A stretch of DNA of 64,000 nucleotides from Miltoncostaea sp963703045 (GTDB lineage Bacteria > Actinomycetota > Thermoleophilia > Miltoncostaeales > Miltoncostaeaceae). Below are positions 34,258 to 42,420 of this stretch, piece by piece. The notes under the pieces were generated by a model that did no database searches, was not told the DNA's origin, and was given only the letters and a program-made list of their open reading frames with translations. Each line of letters opens with the position of its first letter. Position 1 is the stretch's first letter. A program made the position numbers and the translations under genes. The stretch is from the NCBI GenBank assembly GCA_963703045.1, contig OY969782.1, positions 2,480,001 through 2,544,000 on the forward strand, given 5' to 3'.

Positions 34258-36111
34258 ATGGGGGCCGCGGTGGGACGACGGGGGGCGCTCGCGGCCGCGA
34301 TGGCCGCGGGACTCGCCCTGGGCGCGCTGGCGCTGCCGGCGGCCGCCTTCCGCGACGACGTGGTGCTGGTGTCCCGGGCCACCCCCGGCACGCCGGCGAA
34401 CGGATCGTCCAGCGAGCCCGCGATCTCGGCCGACGGCCGCCTCGTCGCCTTCACCTCGTTCGCCACCGTCCTCTCGGACGACGACGACGACGATGCGGTG
34501 GACGTCTTCGTCCGCGACCTCGAGATCGGCGCGACCACCCTGGTGAGCCGTGCCGGCGGTGCGGACGGCCCGGGCGGCACGGCCGACTCGGGCGCGCCCG
34601 CGATCTCGGCCGACGGCCGGCACGTCGCCTTCGCCTCGTTCGCCGACGACCTCGCCGCGGGCGACGCCGACGCGTCGTCCGACGTCTTCGTGCGCGATCT
34701 CGTCGCGGGGACCACCACCCTGGCGAGCCGCGCCGGCGGGGCGGGGGGCGCCGGGGGCGACGGCGGCTCGTTCACGCCGGCGATCTCGGCCGACGGCCGC
34801 TACGTCGCCTTCGCCTCGCTGGCGACCAACCTGTCGCCGGACGACCAGGCCGGCTTCGACGTCTTCGTACGCGATCTCGTCGCCGGCACGACGACGCTCG
34901 TCAGTCGTGCCGACGGCGCCGCCGGCGCCGCGGGGACCGGGCCCTCCACGGCCCCGTCGATCTCGGGCGACGGTCGCCGGGTCGCGTTCGCGTCGGGCGC
35001 CGGCAACCTCTCCGCCGACGACATCGACGCCGTGTCGAGCCGGGTGCTGGTGCGCGACCTCGACGCGGCGACGACGACCCTGGTGAGCCGGGCCGACGGC
35101 GCCGCCGGCGCCCCCGCCGGCGCCCCCGCCCTGGCCCCCGCGATATCGGGCGGCGGCCGTCACGTCGCGTTCGAGTCATCGGCGACCGGGCTCTCGGACG
35201 CCGACGCGGACGCCGTCTCCGACGTCTTCGTGCGCGATCTCGACGCGGGCACGACCACCCTGGTGAGCCGCGGCCCCGGCCCGACGGGCGCCGGCGGCGA
35301 CGGCAACTCGACCGCCGCCGCCATCTCGGCCGACGGTCGGCGGATCGCCTTCGCGTCGGCGGCCGGCAACCTGTCGGGCGCCGACGCCGACGGCCTCACC
35401 GACGTGTTCCTGCGCGACGCCGCCGCCGCCGCGACGATCCTCGTCAGCCGCGCCCCCGGAGCGCAGGGGCGACCCGCCGACAGCGGCTCACGCGACCCGG
35501 CGCTGACGTCCGACGGCGTGCTGGTCGCCTTCGCCACCGAGGCCGACAACCTCGCCCCCGAGGGCGATCGACGATTCACGAACGTCGTCCGTCGCGACGT
35601 GCTCGGCGTTCCCGCGCCGTCGCCGCCACCGCCCGCCGCGCCGCCGGCACCCGAGACCCCCCCGGCTCCCGCCGCGACCCCGCCCGTCGCGGTCGCCGTG
35701 GCGCGTTGCGCAGGGGTGCGGGCCACCATCGTCGGCACCGCCGGCCGCGACGTCATCCGGGGCACCCGCGGGCGCGACGTCATCGCCGCGCTCGGCGGCG
35801 ACGACGTCGTGCGCGGCGGGGGCGGCGCCGACATGATCTGCCTCGGTCCCGGCGACGACCGGGCCCTCGGCGGCGCGGGCGACGACGCGCTGCTGGGCGG
35901 CGCGGGCGCCGATCGGCTCGACGGGGGCGCCGGGCGCGACCTCGTGCGCGGCGGCGCGGGGCGCGATCGTCTCGTGGGGGGCGCGGGCACCGATCGCCTG
36001 ATCGGTGGCGCGGGCCGCGACGTGTCCATCGGCGGCCGCGGGCGCGACATCTGCCGGGCCGAGCGGCGGTTCACCTGCGAGGTGCCCGTCCCGTCCGGCC
36101 GGCTCCGCTAA
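34258..36111 (+). CDS. Secreted seven-bladed PD40 beta-propeller with RTX-like C-terminal repeats
   Basis: 617 residues. Signal peptide (1-30). Residues about 33-445 contain seven copies of a 55-60-residue unit ISADGRxVAFxS ... DVFVRDLxxGTTTLVSR, i.e. a WD40-like/PD40 (TolB-type) seven-bladed propeller; the last copy is degenerate. A Pro/Ala linker (about 450-480) follows, then one Cys-containing segment and about eight GGxGxDxLxGGxG-like repeats of the hemolysin-type calcium-binding kind, ending with a Cys pair (ICRAERRFTCE). Likely an extracellular, calcium-stabilised binding or adhesion protein; no enzymatic domain seen. Confidence 0.85.
   Translation: MGAAVGRRGALAAAMAAGLALGALALPAAAFRDDVVLVSRATPGTPANGSSSEPAISADGRLVAFTSFATVLSDDDDDDAVDVFVRDLEIGATTLVSRAGGADGPGGTADSGAPAISADGRHVAFASFADDLAAGDADASSDVFVRDLVAGTTTLASRAGGAGGAGGDGGSFTPAISADGRYVAFASLATNLSPDDQAGFDVFVRDLVAGTTTLVSRADGAAGAAGTGPSTAPSISGDGRRVAFASGAGNLSADDIDAVSSRVLVRDLDAATTTLVSRADGAAGAPAGAPALAPAISGGGRHVAFESSATGLSDADADAVSDVFVRDLDAGTTTLVSRGPGPTGAGGDGNSTAAAISADGRRIAFASAAGNLSGADADGLTDVFLRDAAAAATILVSRAPGAQGRPADSGSRDPALTSDGVLVAFATEADNLAPEGDRRFTNVVRRDVLGVPAPSPPPPAAPPAPETPPAPAATPPVAVAVARCAGVRATIVGTAGRDVIRGTRGRDVIAALGGDDVVRGGGGADMICLGPGDDRALGGAGDDALLGGAGADRLDGGAGRDLVRGGAGRDRLVGGAGTDRLIGGAGRDVSIGGRGRDICRAERRFTCEVPVPSGRLR
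34360..35590 (+). repeat. Seven PD40/beta-propeller coding repeats
   Basis: Roughly 170-180-bp units encoding ISADGR-type blades; nucleotide similarity is visible between units 2, 3, 5 and 6, suggesting recent internal duplication or conversion. Confidence 0.7.
35740..36050 (+). repeat. RTX-like calcium-binding nonapeptide coding repeats
   Basis: About eight or more GG-x-G-x-D-x-(L/I/V)-x repeats in tandem in the C-terminal part of the propeller protein, each about 27 bp. Confidence 0.7.
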
Positions 36112-36114
36112 CCT
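36109..36114 (+). promoter_or_regulatory. -10-like hexamer TAACCT overlapping the upstream stop
   Basis: The TAA stop of the propeller gene forms the first half of TAACCT, which ends 6 nt before the presumed guaA CTG start. Confidence 0.4.
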
Positions 36115-36120
36115 GACGCC

Positions 36121-37701
36121 CTGGCCGCGCCCTCCGCACACCCCGCGCTCGACCCCGCCCTCGCGGCCGCCGCCCCGGGCGGCGTCCTGGTCGTTGACTT
36201 CGGCGCCCAGTACAGCCAGCTCATCGCGCGGCGCATCCGCGAGTGCCGTGTCTTCTCGGCGGTCGTGCCGCACGACGCGGCGCCCGACGAGATCCTCGCG
36301 CTGCGGCCCGCCGGCCTCGTTCTGTCGGGCGGCCCGGCCTCGGTCTACGCGCCCGGCGCGCCGGCTCTCGACGCGCGCCTGCTCGAGCTGGGCATCCCGG
36401 TGCTCGGCATCTGCTACGGCCTCCAGGCGATGGCGGTCGCCCTCGGGGGCGACGTCGCCCGCACGGGGGCGGGCGAGTACGGCAAGACGCCGCTGACCGT
36501 CCACTCGCGCGAGGGCATGTTCGGGACGCTGCCCGCCGAGGTCTGCTGGATGAGCCATCGCGACGCCGTGGCCCGCGCCCCGGAGGGCTTCACGGTCACG
36601 GCGGGCACGGTCTCGTCGCCGGTCGCCGCGATGGAGAGCCCGTCGCGGCGGATGTACGGCGTGCAGTTCCACCCCGAGGTCGTCCACACGCCCTTCGGCA
36701 CCGACCTGCTCAAGTGGTTCCTGTTCGAGGCGTGCGACTGCACCCCGACGTGGACCGCGACGCACGTCATCGAGGAGCAGGTCGAGCGCATCCGCGCGCA
36801 GGTCGGCGAGACGGCCCGCGTCATCTGCGGCCTCTCGGGCGGCGTCGACTCGGCCGTCGCCGCGCTGATCGTGCACCGCGCGATCGGCGACCGCCTCACC
36901 TGCGTGTTCGTCGACCACGGCCTCCTGCGCATGAACGAGGGCGAGCAGGTCGAGGCCGCCTTCGGGCGGCACTTCGGCGTGCCGCTGGTGCACGTGCGGG
37001 CGCAGGACCACTTCGCCGCCGCCCTCGCCGGGATCACCGATCCCGAGGAGAAGCGCAAGACGATCGGCCGGGAGTTCATCCGCATCTTCGAGCGCGAGGC
37101 CGAGAAGCTCGCCGACGCGCGGTTCCTGGTGCAGGGCACGCTCTACTCCGACGTGATCGAGTCGGGTTCGCGCGACGCCGCCAAGATCAAGAGCCACCAC
37201 AACGTCGGCGGGCTGCCCGAGGACATGGCCGTCGAGTTGATCGAGCCGCTGCGCCAGCTCTTCAAGGACGAGGTGCGGGTCGTCGGCGAGGAGCTCGGCC
37301 TCCCCGAGAACATGGTCTGGCGCCAGCCGTTCCCGGGGCCGGGCCTCGCCATCCGCATCATCGGCGAGGTCACGCTCGAGCGGCTCGACATCCTGCGGCA
37401 GGCCGACTTCGTGCTGCAGGAGGAGATCCGCCGCGCGGGCCTCTACCGGGAGCTGTGGCAGAGCTTCGCCGTGCTCCCCGCCGTCAAGAGCGTCGGCGTG
37501 CAGGGCGACGAGCGCACCTACGCCTACCCGATCGTCATCCGCGCGGTGACCTCCGACGACGCGATGACCGCCGACTGGGCCCGCCTGCCCTACGACCTGC
37601 TCGAGCGCATCTCGAACCGCATCATCAACGAGGTCAACGGGGTCAACCGGGTGGCGCTCGACCTGACGAGCAAGCCGCCCGGCACGATCGAGTGGGAGTA
37701 G
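36121..37701 (+). CDS. guaA: GMP synthase (glutamine-hydrolysing), apparent CTG start
   Basis: About 526 residues from CTG 36121. Amidotransferase domain: VLVVDFGAQYSQLIARRIREC, GICYGLQAMA (nucleophile Cys), QFHPEV. ATP pyrophosphatase: GLSGGVDSAVAAL. Dimerisation domain: GERTYAYPIVIRAV near the C-terminus and the ending GTIEWE. It aminates XMP to GMP. The frame is closed by the TAA at 36109-36111, and there is no ATG, GTG or TTG in it before 36265, which would delete the conserved N-terminal strand; CTG 36121 with TAACCT 6 nt upstream is the best start. Confidence 0.93.
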   Translation: MAAPSAHPALDPALAAAAPGGVLVVDFGAQYSQLIARRIRECRVFSAVVPHDAAPDEILALRPAGLVLSGGPASVYAPGAPALDARLLELGIPVLGICYGLQAMAVALGGDVARTGAGEYGKTPLTVHSREGMFGTLPAEVCWMSHRDAVARAPEGFTVTAGTVSSPVAAMESPSRRMYGVQFHPEVVHTPFGTDLLKWFLFEACDCTPTWTATHVIEEQVERIRAQVGETARVICGLSGGVDSAVAALIVHRAIGDRLTCVFVDHGLLRMNEGEQVEAAFGRHFGVPLVHVRAQDHFAAALAGITDPEEKRKTIGREFIRIFEREAEKLADARFLVQGTLYSDVIESGSRDAAKIKSHHNVGGLPEDMAVELIEPLRQLFKDEVRVVGEELGLPENMVWRQPFPGPGLAIRIIGEVTLERLDILRQADFVLQEEIRRAGLYRELWQSFAVLPAVKSVGVQGDERTYAYPIVIRAVTSDDAMTADWARLPYDLLERISNRIINEVNGVNRVALDLTSKPPGTIEWE

Positions 37702-37718
37702 ACCCCCCGCGGGGGTCT
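37700..37718. terminator. Bidirectional terminator at the guaA stop
   Basis: Perfect 8-bp stem (37700-37707 with 37711-37718) with a 3-nt loop, beginning inside the guaA stop and ending 5 bp before the convergent monooxygenase stop. Confidence 0.55.
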
Positions 37719-37723
37719 GACCC

Positions 37724-38755
37724 TCAGCTCGGGGGCGGCCACACCTCGTCGGGACGCCCCTGGGCCGAGCCGGCCACCATGATGCGCTGGCGACCGGGGT
37801 CGTTCGCCTCGTAGGGCCGCACGGCCGGGGCCCGCCAGGTCTCGTAGCTGCGGCACGCGGCGTCGGGGTCGTCGGCGTTCATCATCACGGCCTGGGCCAG
37901 GGCGTGGGCGTCGCCGAGACCGATGCCGGAGCTGATTCCGGTCTCCGGCCCGAAGAAGTGGGCGGAGTCGCCGATGATCACCGCTCCCGGGGTCCACCAC
38001 TCCGGGCAGGCGAGCAGCTCGGGCTCGGAGTACCGGATCTGGTCGAGGGAGGTGACGCCCTCGAGCGCCGAGGCGGACGCGGGGAGCAGGCGCGCCCACA
38101 TCTCCTTGATCGCGTCGAGGCCGGGGGCCAGTGCCGCCTCGCGCCCGACCTTGCTCGCGCTGCGCCATCCGCCCGAGCCCTCGTTCCACGACAGCATCCC
38201 GATGTGCCCGCCGTCGGACTGGTACGACATCGCGAACGACGTGTCGGCGACGGCGGTGCTCATGAAGCCGAGCTCGGCCTCCGGCAGCGCGTCGAACTTC
38301 GCGGCGAGACCCGCCTTCTCGCGGGTCGGCGACCGCATGCCGTCGCAGGCGACCACGAGGTCCGAGTCGAACTCGACCGGTCCGTCGGGGCCCTCGGCGA
38401 TCACGCCGATGATGCGCCCGCCCTCTCCGTCGCGCACGAGCTCGGTGACCGTGTGCTCGTTGACGATCGGCAGGTCGCGCTGCAGCGCCTCGATGAGGGC
38501 GCCGAAGCGGACGGCGACCGCGACGGGCGGCTGGTCGGGGCGCGGGGCGATCGGCCGGCCGGCGGCCTTCACCTCGTCGTACACGCCGACCTCCTCCAGG
38601 GGTTCGTACCCCTGGAAGCCCAGCATGTAGCCACGGGGGACGTAGTGCCCGGCGGGCATCCGCTCGAGCACCGTCGGCTCGAATCCGCGCCGCCGCAGGA
38701 GGTGGGCGAGGGTCATGCCGACCATCCCGCCGCCAACGATCACGATCTTCATCAT
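37724..38755 (-). CDS. FAD-dependent monooxygenase (PHBH-like)
   Basis: 343-residue flavoprotein of the p-hydroxybenzoate hydroxylase superfamily. KIVIVGGGMVGMTLAHLLRR (FAD GxGxxG), DLVVACDGMRSPTR (DG motif for FAD/NAD(P)H) and GAVIIGDSAHFFGPETGISSG (GD motif). Shorter than hydroxylases with a C-terminal thioredoxin domain. Substrate unknown. The first of two adjacent ATGs (38755) is favoured by the promoter hexamer. Confidence 0.85.
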   Translation of the reverse strand: MMKIVIVGGGMVGMTLAHLLRRRGFEPTVLERMPAGHYVPRGYMLGFQGYEPLEEVGVYDEVKAAGRPIAPRPDQPPVAVAVRFGALIEALQRDLPIVNEHTVTELVRDGEGGRIIGVIAEGPDGPVEFDSDLVVACDGMRSPTREKAGLAAKFDALPEAELGFMSTAVADTSFAMSYQSDGGHIGMLSWNEGSGGWRSASKVGREAALAPGLDAIKEMWARLLPASASALEGVTSLDQIRYSEPELLACPEWWTPGAVIIGDSAHFFGPETGISSGIGLGDAHALAQAVMMNADDPDAACRSYETWRAPAVRPYEANDPGRQRIMVAGSAQGRPDEVWPPPS

Positions 38756-38761
38756 GCGGCG

Positions 38762-38767
38762 ATCCTA
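38762..38767 (-). promoter_or_regulatory. -10-like hexamer TAGGAT, leaderless
   Basis: Minus strand, ends 6 nt before the ATG at 38755. Confidence 0.45.
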
Positions 38768-38784
38768 CCCGGTCACGCGCCCGC

Positions 38785-40113
38785 TCAGCCCGCGCGGCGC
38801 GTCTCGGCGACCGGGGCGACCAACAACCCCTCGACCTCCTCCCACTCGACGGCCGTCTGCCTGCCGCCGTCGAACTGCGCGAGCAGCGCCTCGTGCACCC
38901 GCAGCACGTCGGGGTCGTCCTTCGGGAGATCCCGGCCGGTGTGCTGGCGGATCAGGAAGACCAGCCCCGCGATGCCCGAGTCGCGGGTGAGGCTGACCTC
39001 GAGCGGGCGGCCGATCAGCCGCGGCACGTCGAACGGCGCGTACATCCACCAGAACTTGTTCAGCCCGTCGGCGTGGATGCCGGCGCGCGTGCGGTGCGCG
39101 TCGCGGCCGTAGAGCGGGTACGTCGGCGGCACCGGCCGCCCCAGCTCCGCGTAGAGGTCGGCGAGGTCGTTCAGCGCGTGGAAGTCGGGGAGCGGGTCGC
39201 CGAGCAGACCCATGCCGATCGCGTGCAGCACCACGGCCTCCAGCGGCGCGTTGCCCGTGCGCTCCCCCGTGCCGAGCAGCGTGCCGTTGACCACGGCGCA
39301 CCCCGCGCCGATCGCCGCGAGGCAGTTCGCCACCACCAGGTGCGTGTCGTTGTGGGGGTGGAACTCGAGATCCTCGGGCGCGACGCCCAGCTCCCGGAGG
39401 CGACGGATCCACCGCGGCACCGACCGCGGCGACGCGACGTCGTCGAGGGGCAGGCCGAGGCCCATCGTGTCGCACACGCGGAACTTCGGGCGCAGCGCCG
39501 GGCCGAACGGGGCCGCCGCGGCGATCACCGCCTCGACGAACGGCAGCACGAACTCCTCGGGTGCCCGCGTCGCGTCCTCCAGGTGCACCCGGGGGCGCAG
39601 CCCCGCGTCGAGGACCGCCCGCACCGCGTCGAGGTAGACCCCCGCCGCCTGGCGCCGCCCGCCGGGCCGGAACTTGTGGAACGTGTGGTAGTCGCTGGCC
39701 GAGGCCAGCATCCCCGTCTCGCGCACCCCCAGGTGGCCGACGAGCTCGGCGTCGCGGCGGCTCGCGCGGATCCACGTCGTCGGCTCGATCGGGGCGCCGC
39801 CGGCGTGGCGCGCGAGCGCCTCCTCCAGCATCCGCCGGTCGGCCGGCCGGTACACGAAGAACTCCGCCTGCCGGATGGCGCCGCTGTCGCCCGTGAAGGC
39901 GCACATCAGCTCGTAGATCCGCACACCCGCGTCGACGGTCAGCGGCAGGCCGCCCTGCTGGCCGTCGCGGTGGGTCGTCTCGGTCGTCCATGCCGCGGCC
40001 GGCAGCCCCGCCGGGCGCTCGGTCCAGTCGTAGCGGGGGAAGCCCTCGCGGGGGAACGCGCCGGGGAAGAGCTCCGGGGCGCCGGGGTCGGTGATGCGCT
40101 CGGTCATGTCCAT
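38785..40113 (-). CDS. Re-citrate synthase-like enzyme (isopropylmalate synthase superfamily)
   Basis: 442-residue HMGL-like TIM-barrel Claisen condensing enzyme. TTHRDGQQ (metal Asp), RQAEFFVYRPADR, SASDYHTFHKF, RPRVHLEDATRA, CDTMGLGLPLDDVASPRSVP, HPHNDTHLVVANCLA and NGTLLGTGERTGNAPLE closely follow, from memory, the pattern of Re-citrate synthases of clostridia more than LeuA or homocitrate synthase. It would join acetyl-CoA to oxaloacetate with opposite facial selectivity to ordinary citrate synthase. It lacks the LeuA regulatory domain. Divergent from an HTH-bearing Si-type citrate synthase, which supports a citrate-forming role. Homocitrate or citramalate synthase remain possible. Confidence 0.7.
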   Translation of the reverse strand: MDMTERITDPGAPELFPGAFPREGFPRYDWTERPAGLPAAAWTTETTHRDGQQGGLPLTVDAGVRIYELMCAFTGDSGAIRQAEFFVYRPADRRMLEEALARHAGGAPIEPTTWIRASRRDAELVGHLGVRETGMLASASDYHTFHKFRPGGRRQAAGVYLDAVRAVLDAGLRPRVHLEDATRAPEEFVLPFVEAVIAAAAPFGPALRPKFRVCDTMGLGLPLDDVASPRSVPRWIRRLRELGVAPEDLEFHPHNDTHLVVANCLAAIGAGCAVVNGTLLGTGERTGNAPLEAVVLHAIGMGLLGDPLPDFHALNDLADLYAELGRPVPPTYPLYGRDAHRTRAGIHADGLNKFWWMYAPFDVPRLIGRPLEVSLTRDSGIAGLVFLIRQHTGRDLPKDDPDVLRVHEALLAQFDGGRQTAVEWEEVEGLLVAPVAETRRAG

Positions 40114-40120
40114 GGACGCG

Positions 40121-40126
40121 ACCGTA
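40121..40126 (-). promoter_or_regulatory. -10-like hexamer TACGGT, leaderless
   Basis: Minus strand, ends 7 nt before the ATG at 40113. Confidence 0.45.
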
Positions 40127-40129
40127 GGA

Positions 40130-40158
40130 GCCCGCCCTGGCGGGCGTCAATATTGACG
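40130..40158. promoter_or_regulatory. Two adjoining palindromes in the divergent citrate-synthase promoter region
   Basis: 40145-40158 is a perfect 14-bp palindrome, CGTCAATATTGACG, strikingly AT-rich for this genome. It directly joins a GC hairpin (40130-40136 with 40139-40145). It sits between the two divergent -10 hexamers (40121-40126 minus, 40161-40166 plus), an ideal place for a shared operator. Confidence 0.65.
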
Positions 40159-40160
40159 AC

Positions 40161-40166
40161 TAAGAT
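40161..40166 (+). promoter_or_regulatory. -10-like hexamer TAAGAT, leaderless
   Basis: Ends 6 nt before the ATG at 40173; starts 3 bp after the palindrome. Confidence 0.5.
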
Positions 40167-40172
40167 CAACCG

Positions 40173-41349
40173 ATGGCCCTCGGACCCGCCCCCGCCGACC
40201 TGTCCGCCACCGAGGCCGCCGCCTTCCTCGGCGTGTCGAAGGCGACGCTCTACGCCTACGTGAGCCGCGGCATGGTCGCGTCGGCCCCCGGTCCCGGGCC
40301 GAGTCGTGCCCGCCGGTACCCGCGTGAGGACCTCGAGCGGTTCGCGTCCCGGCGCGAGCGGGCCCGCGACCGCGGGCTCGCCGCCCACGGGGCCCTGCAC
40401 TGGGGCCTCCCGGTGCTCGACTCGGAGCTGACGCTGATCCGCGACGGCCGCTGCCACTACCGCGGACGGGAGGTCGTCGCCCTGTCGCGGGGGGAATCCT
40501 TCGAACGCGTCGCGGCCCTGCTGTGGACCGGTGACCCCGCGGCGGCGGACGACCTGTTCGCCGGTCTGGCACCCTCGCGCCGGCGCGCCCGGCGGTCCCG
40601 CGCCCACGGCGCTCTCCGCGCACCTCGCGTCCGCGGCGGCCGACTCCGTCGTGAGTCCGTCGTCGGGCCCGGCGGCCCTGCTGCGCGGGGCGGTGCGGGT
40701 GACGGCCGGCGTCTTCGCCGCGGCCGGGGCGGTGGGGGAGGGGGCCCTGGCGTCGCGGCTCGCGCACGGCTGGCGCGTGCCGGAGGCGGTGGACGACATC
40801 GACGCGGCGCTCGTGCTGTGCGCCGACCACGAGCTGAACGTCTCGTCGTTCACCGCGCGGTGCGTGGCGTCGGCGGACGCATCGCTGGAGGACGTGGTGC
40901 TGGCCGCCCTCTGCGCCTTGCGCGGTCGCCGCCACGGTGGCCTCACCGCGCGGGTCGAGTCGATGGCCGCCGACGCCGACCGTGACGGGGCGGCGGGTGC
41001 GGCGGCCCGGTGGCGCGCGGGCGATGGCTCCCTGCCGGGCTTCGGCCACCCGCTCTACCCGGAGGGCGACCCCCGGGGCGCGGAGCTCCTCCGGCGCGCG
41101 GGCCTGCCGCAGGACGACCCCGTCACCGGCCTCGTCACGATCGCCCGTGACCAGCTCGGCGTGGAGCCGACCCTCGACCTGGGCCTCGCGGCCCTCGCCC
41201 GCGCCCGGGGGATGCCGCCGGGCGCGGCCTTCCACCTCTTCGCGCTCGGGCGCTGCGCCGGGTGGGTCGCCCATGCGCTCGAGACCGTCGACGACGACCG
41301 GCTCATCCGGCCGCGGTCCCGCTACGTGGGAGCGCCACCCGGGGCGTGA
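40173..41349 (+). CDS. Citrate synthase with N-terminal MerR/excisionase-type HTH, one frame break
   Basis: About 391 residues. Residues 8-60 form a helix-turn-helix: LSATEAAAFLGVSKATLYAYVSRGM, then a basic wing RYPREDLERF. The rest is a Si-type citrate synthase: LTLIRDGRCHYRGREV, ADHELNVSSFTAR (catalytic His), GFGHPLYPEGDPR (second His) and RPRSRYVG at the end. The HTH/citrate synthase combination exists in databases. One extra base near 40569-40612 splits the frame; the segment AGAPGGPAPTALSAHLAS continues the protein in the next frame. Divergent from a Re-type synthase gene. Confidence 0.82.
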
Positions 41350-41538
41350 CGCTCGGCGGAGGGCTCCCGCCGCAGCGATCCCCGCCCCGTATCGCCGGCC
41401 GTCTTCCTGCGCGGCGACTCGATCCGCTTCTCCGGCAACCCGACCCCGTCGCCGGTCGCCGACGACCCGGCCCCCGCCCCGCCTCCGTCCACGACCCCCG
41501 GGCCGCCTCCGGCGGCCGCACCCGCCACCCCCCGCGCG

Positions 41539-41907
41539 GTGGTCACCCCGCTGGCGCCTCCGTCGGTGAAGTCGCGGCCGACCGGGGGCTCGGCGGCCGT
41601 CGCGATGGTCCACCGCCTGCAGTTCGATCGGGTCGGCCGCTACACGTTCACGTACATCGACACGGCGACCGGGAGGCGGATCGCGCAGCTCCCCGGCAGC
41701 CGCATCGGGACACGGGAGCTCACCGGTCGATCCAGCGCGCCGGTGCTGCGCAACCAGACCCCCGGGCGCCGGCTGGTGCTGTCGGGCAACTTCGACCCCC
41801 GCACCTTCCCGAAGGACCGTCGCGGCATCGCGCTGCGGATCGTCCACAAGGCCCCCGACGGCACGCTGAGCGCCGTCGCGATCGACCCCGAGGGTCGCCT
41901 GGGCTGA
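41539..41907 (+). CDS. Pro-rich hypothetical protein, start not resolved
   Basis: At least 122 residues ending with stop at 41905-41907, a beta-rich segment (RYTFTYIDTATGRRIAQLPGS, RLVLSGNFDPRTFP). Coding-like, Pro-rich sequence continues upstream in the same frame to about 41400 (FLRGDSIRFSGNPTPSPV) but has no ATG, GTG or TTG before 41539. A GTG at 41346 overlaps the citrate-synthase stop (GTGA) but is in another frame, so a frame break of the type seen elsewhere may hide the true start. No family recognised. Confidence 0.45.
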   Translation: MVTPLAPPSVKSRPTGGSAAVAMVHRLQFDRVGRYTFTYIDTATGRRIAQLPGSRIGTRELTGRSSAPVLRNQTPGRRLVLSGNFDPRTFPKDRRGIALRIVHKAPDGTLSAVAIDPEGRLG

Positions 41908-41994
41908 GGTCGCCCCGGTCACCGGCCGGTCGCCACGACCGGCCGGCGACCCCCGGCCCCCGGCCCCCTCGCCCCGGCCCGCGGCCCGACGCGG

Positions 41995-42000
41995 CATAGT
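41995..42000 (+). promoter_or_regulatory. -10-like hexamer CATAGT, leaderless
   Basis: Ends 6 nt before the ATG at 42007. Confidence 0.35.
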
Positions 42001-42006
42001 GGGGGG

Positions 42007-42420
42007 ATGGCCGAGGGGCGCGTGCGCATCGACAAGTGGCTCTGGGCGGCGCGCTTCTTCAAGACGCGCTCCCTCGCGAGCGAGGCCGTGGCCGGCGGGC
42101 GCGTCCACATCGAGGGGCAGCGCGTGAAGCCCGCCCGCGACGTGCGCCTCGGGGAGAGCGTGCGGGTGACGATCGGGGAGACCTCGATCACCGTGATCGT
42201 GCGGGCGCTCGACGATCGGCGCGGCCCGGCCTCGCGGGCGGTGCTGCTCTACGAGGAGACGCCCGAGAGCCGCGAGCGGCGCGAGCACGAGCGGGAGCTG
42301 CGCCGCCTGGCGCCGCCGCCGGGGGCCGACGGGCGGGGCCGGCCGAGCGGTCGCGACCGGCGCCGGCTCGATGCCCAGCGCGCCGGGAGCCGGCGCGGCC
42401 GGGAGCCGGGGGAGGCCTAG
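42007..42420 (+). CDS. S4-domain RNA-binding protein (Hsp15/RqcP-like)
   Basis: 137 residues. The first 50 form an S4 domain: RIDKWLWAARFFKTRSLASEAV, then GRVHIEGQRVKPARDVRLGE. The tail is Arg-rich and charged, giving extra RNA affinity. Family members recycle or assist stalled 50S-nascent-chain complexes. The stop shares CTAG with the convergent gene. Confidence 0.88.
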   Translation: MAEGRVRIDKWLWAARFFKTRSLASEAVAGGRVHIEGQRVKPARDVRLGESVRVTIGETSITVIVRALDDRRGPASRAVLLYEETPESRERREHERELRRLAPPPGADGRGRPSGRDRRRLDAQRAGSRRGREPGEA

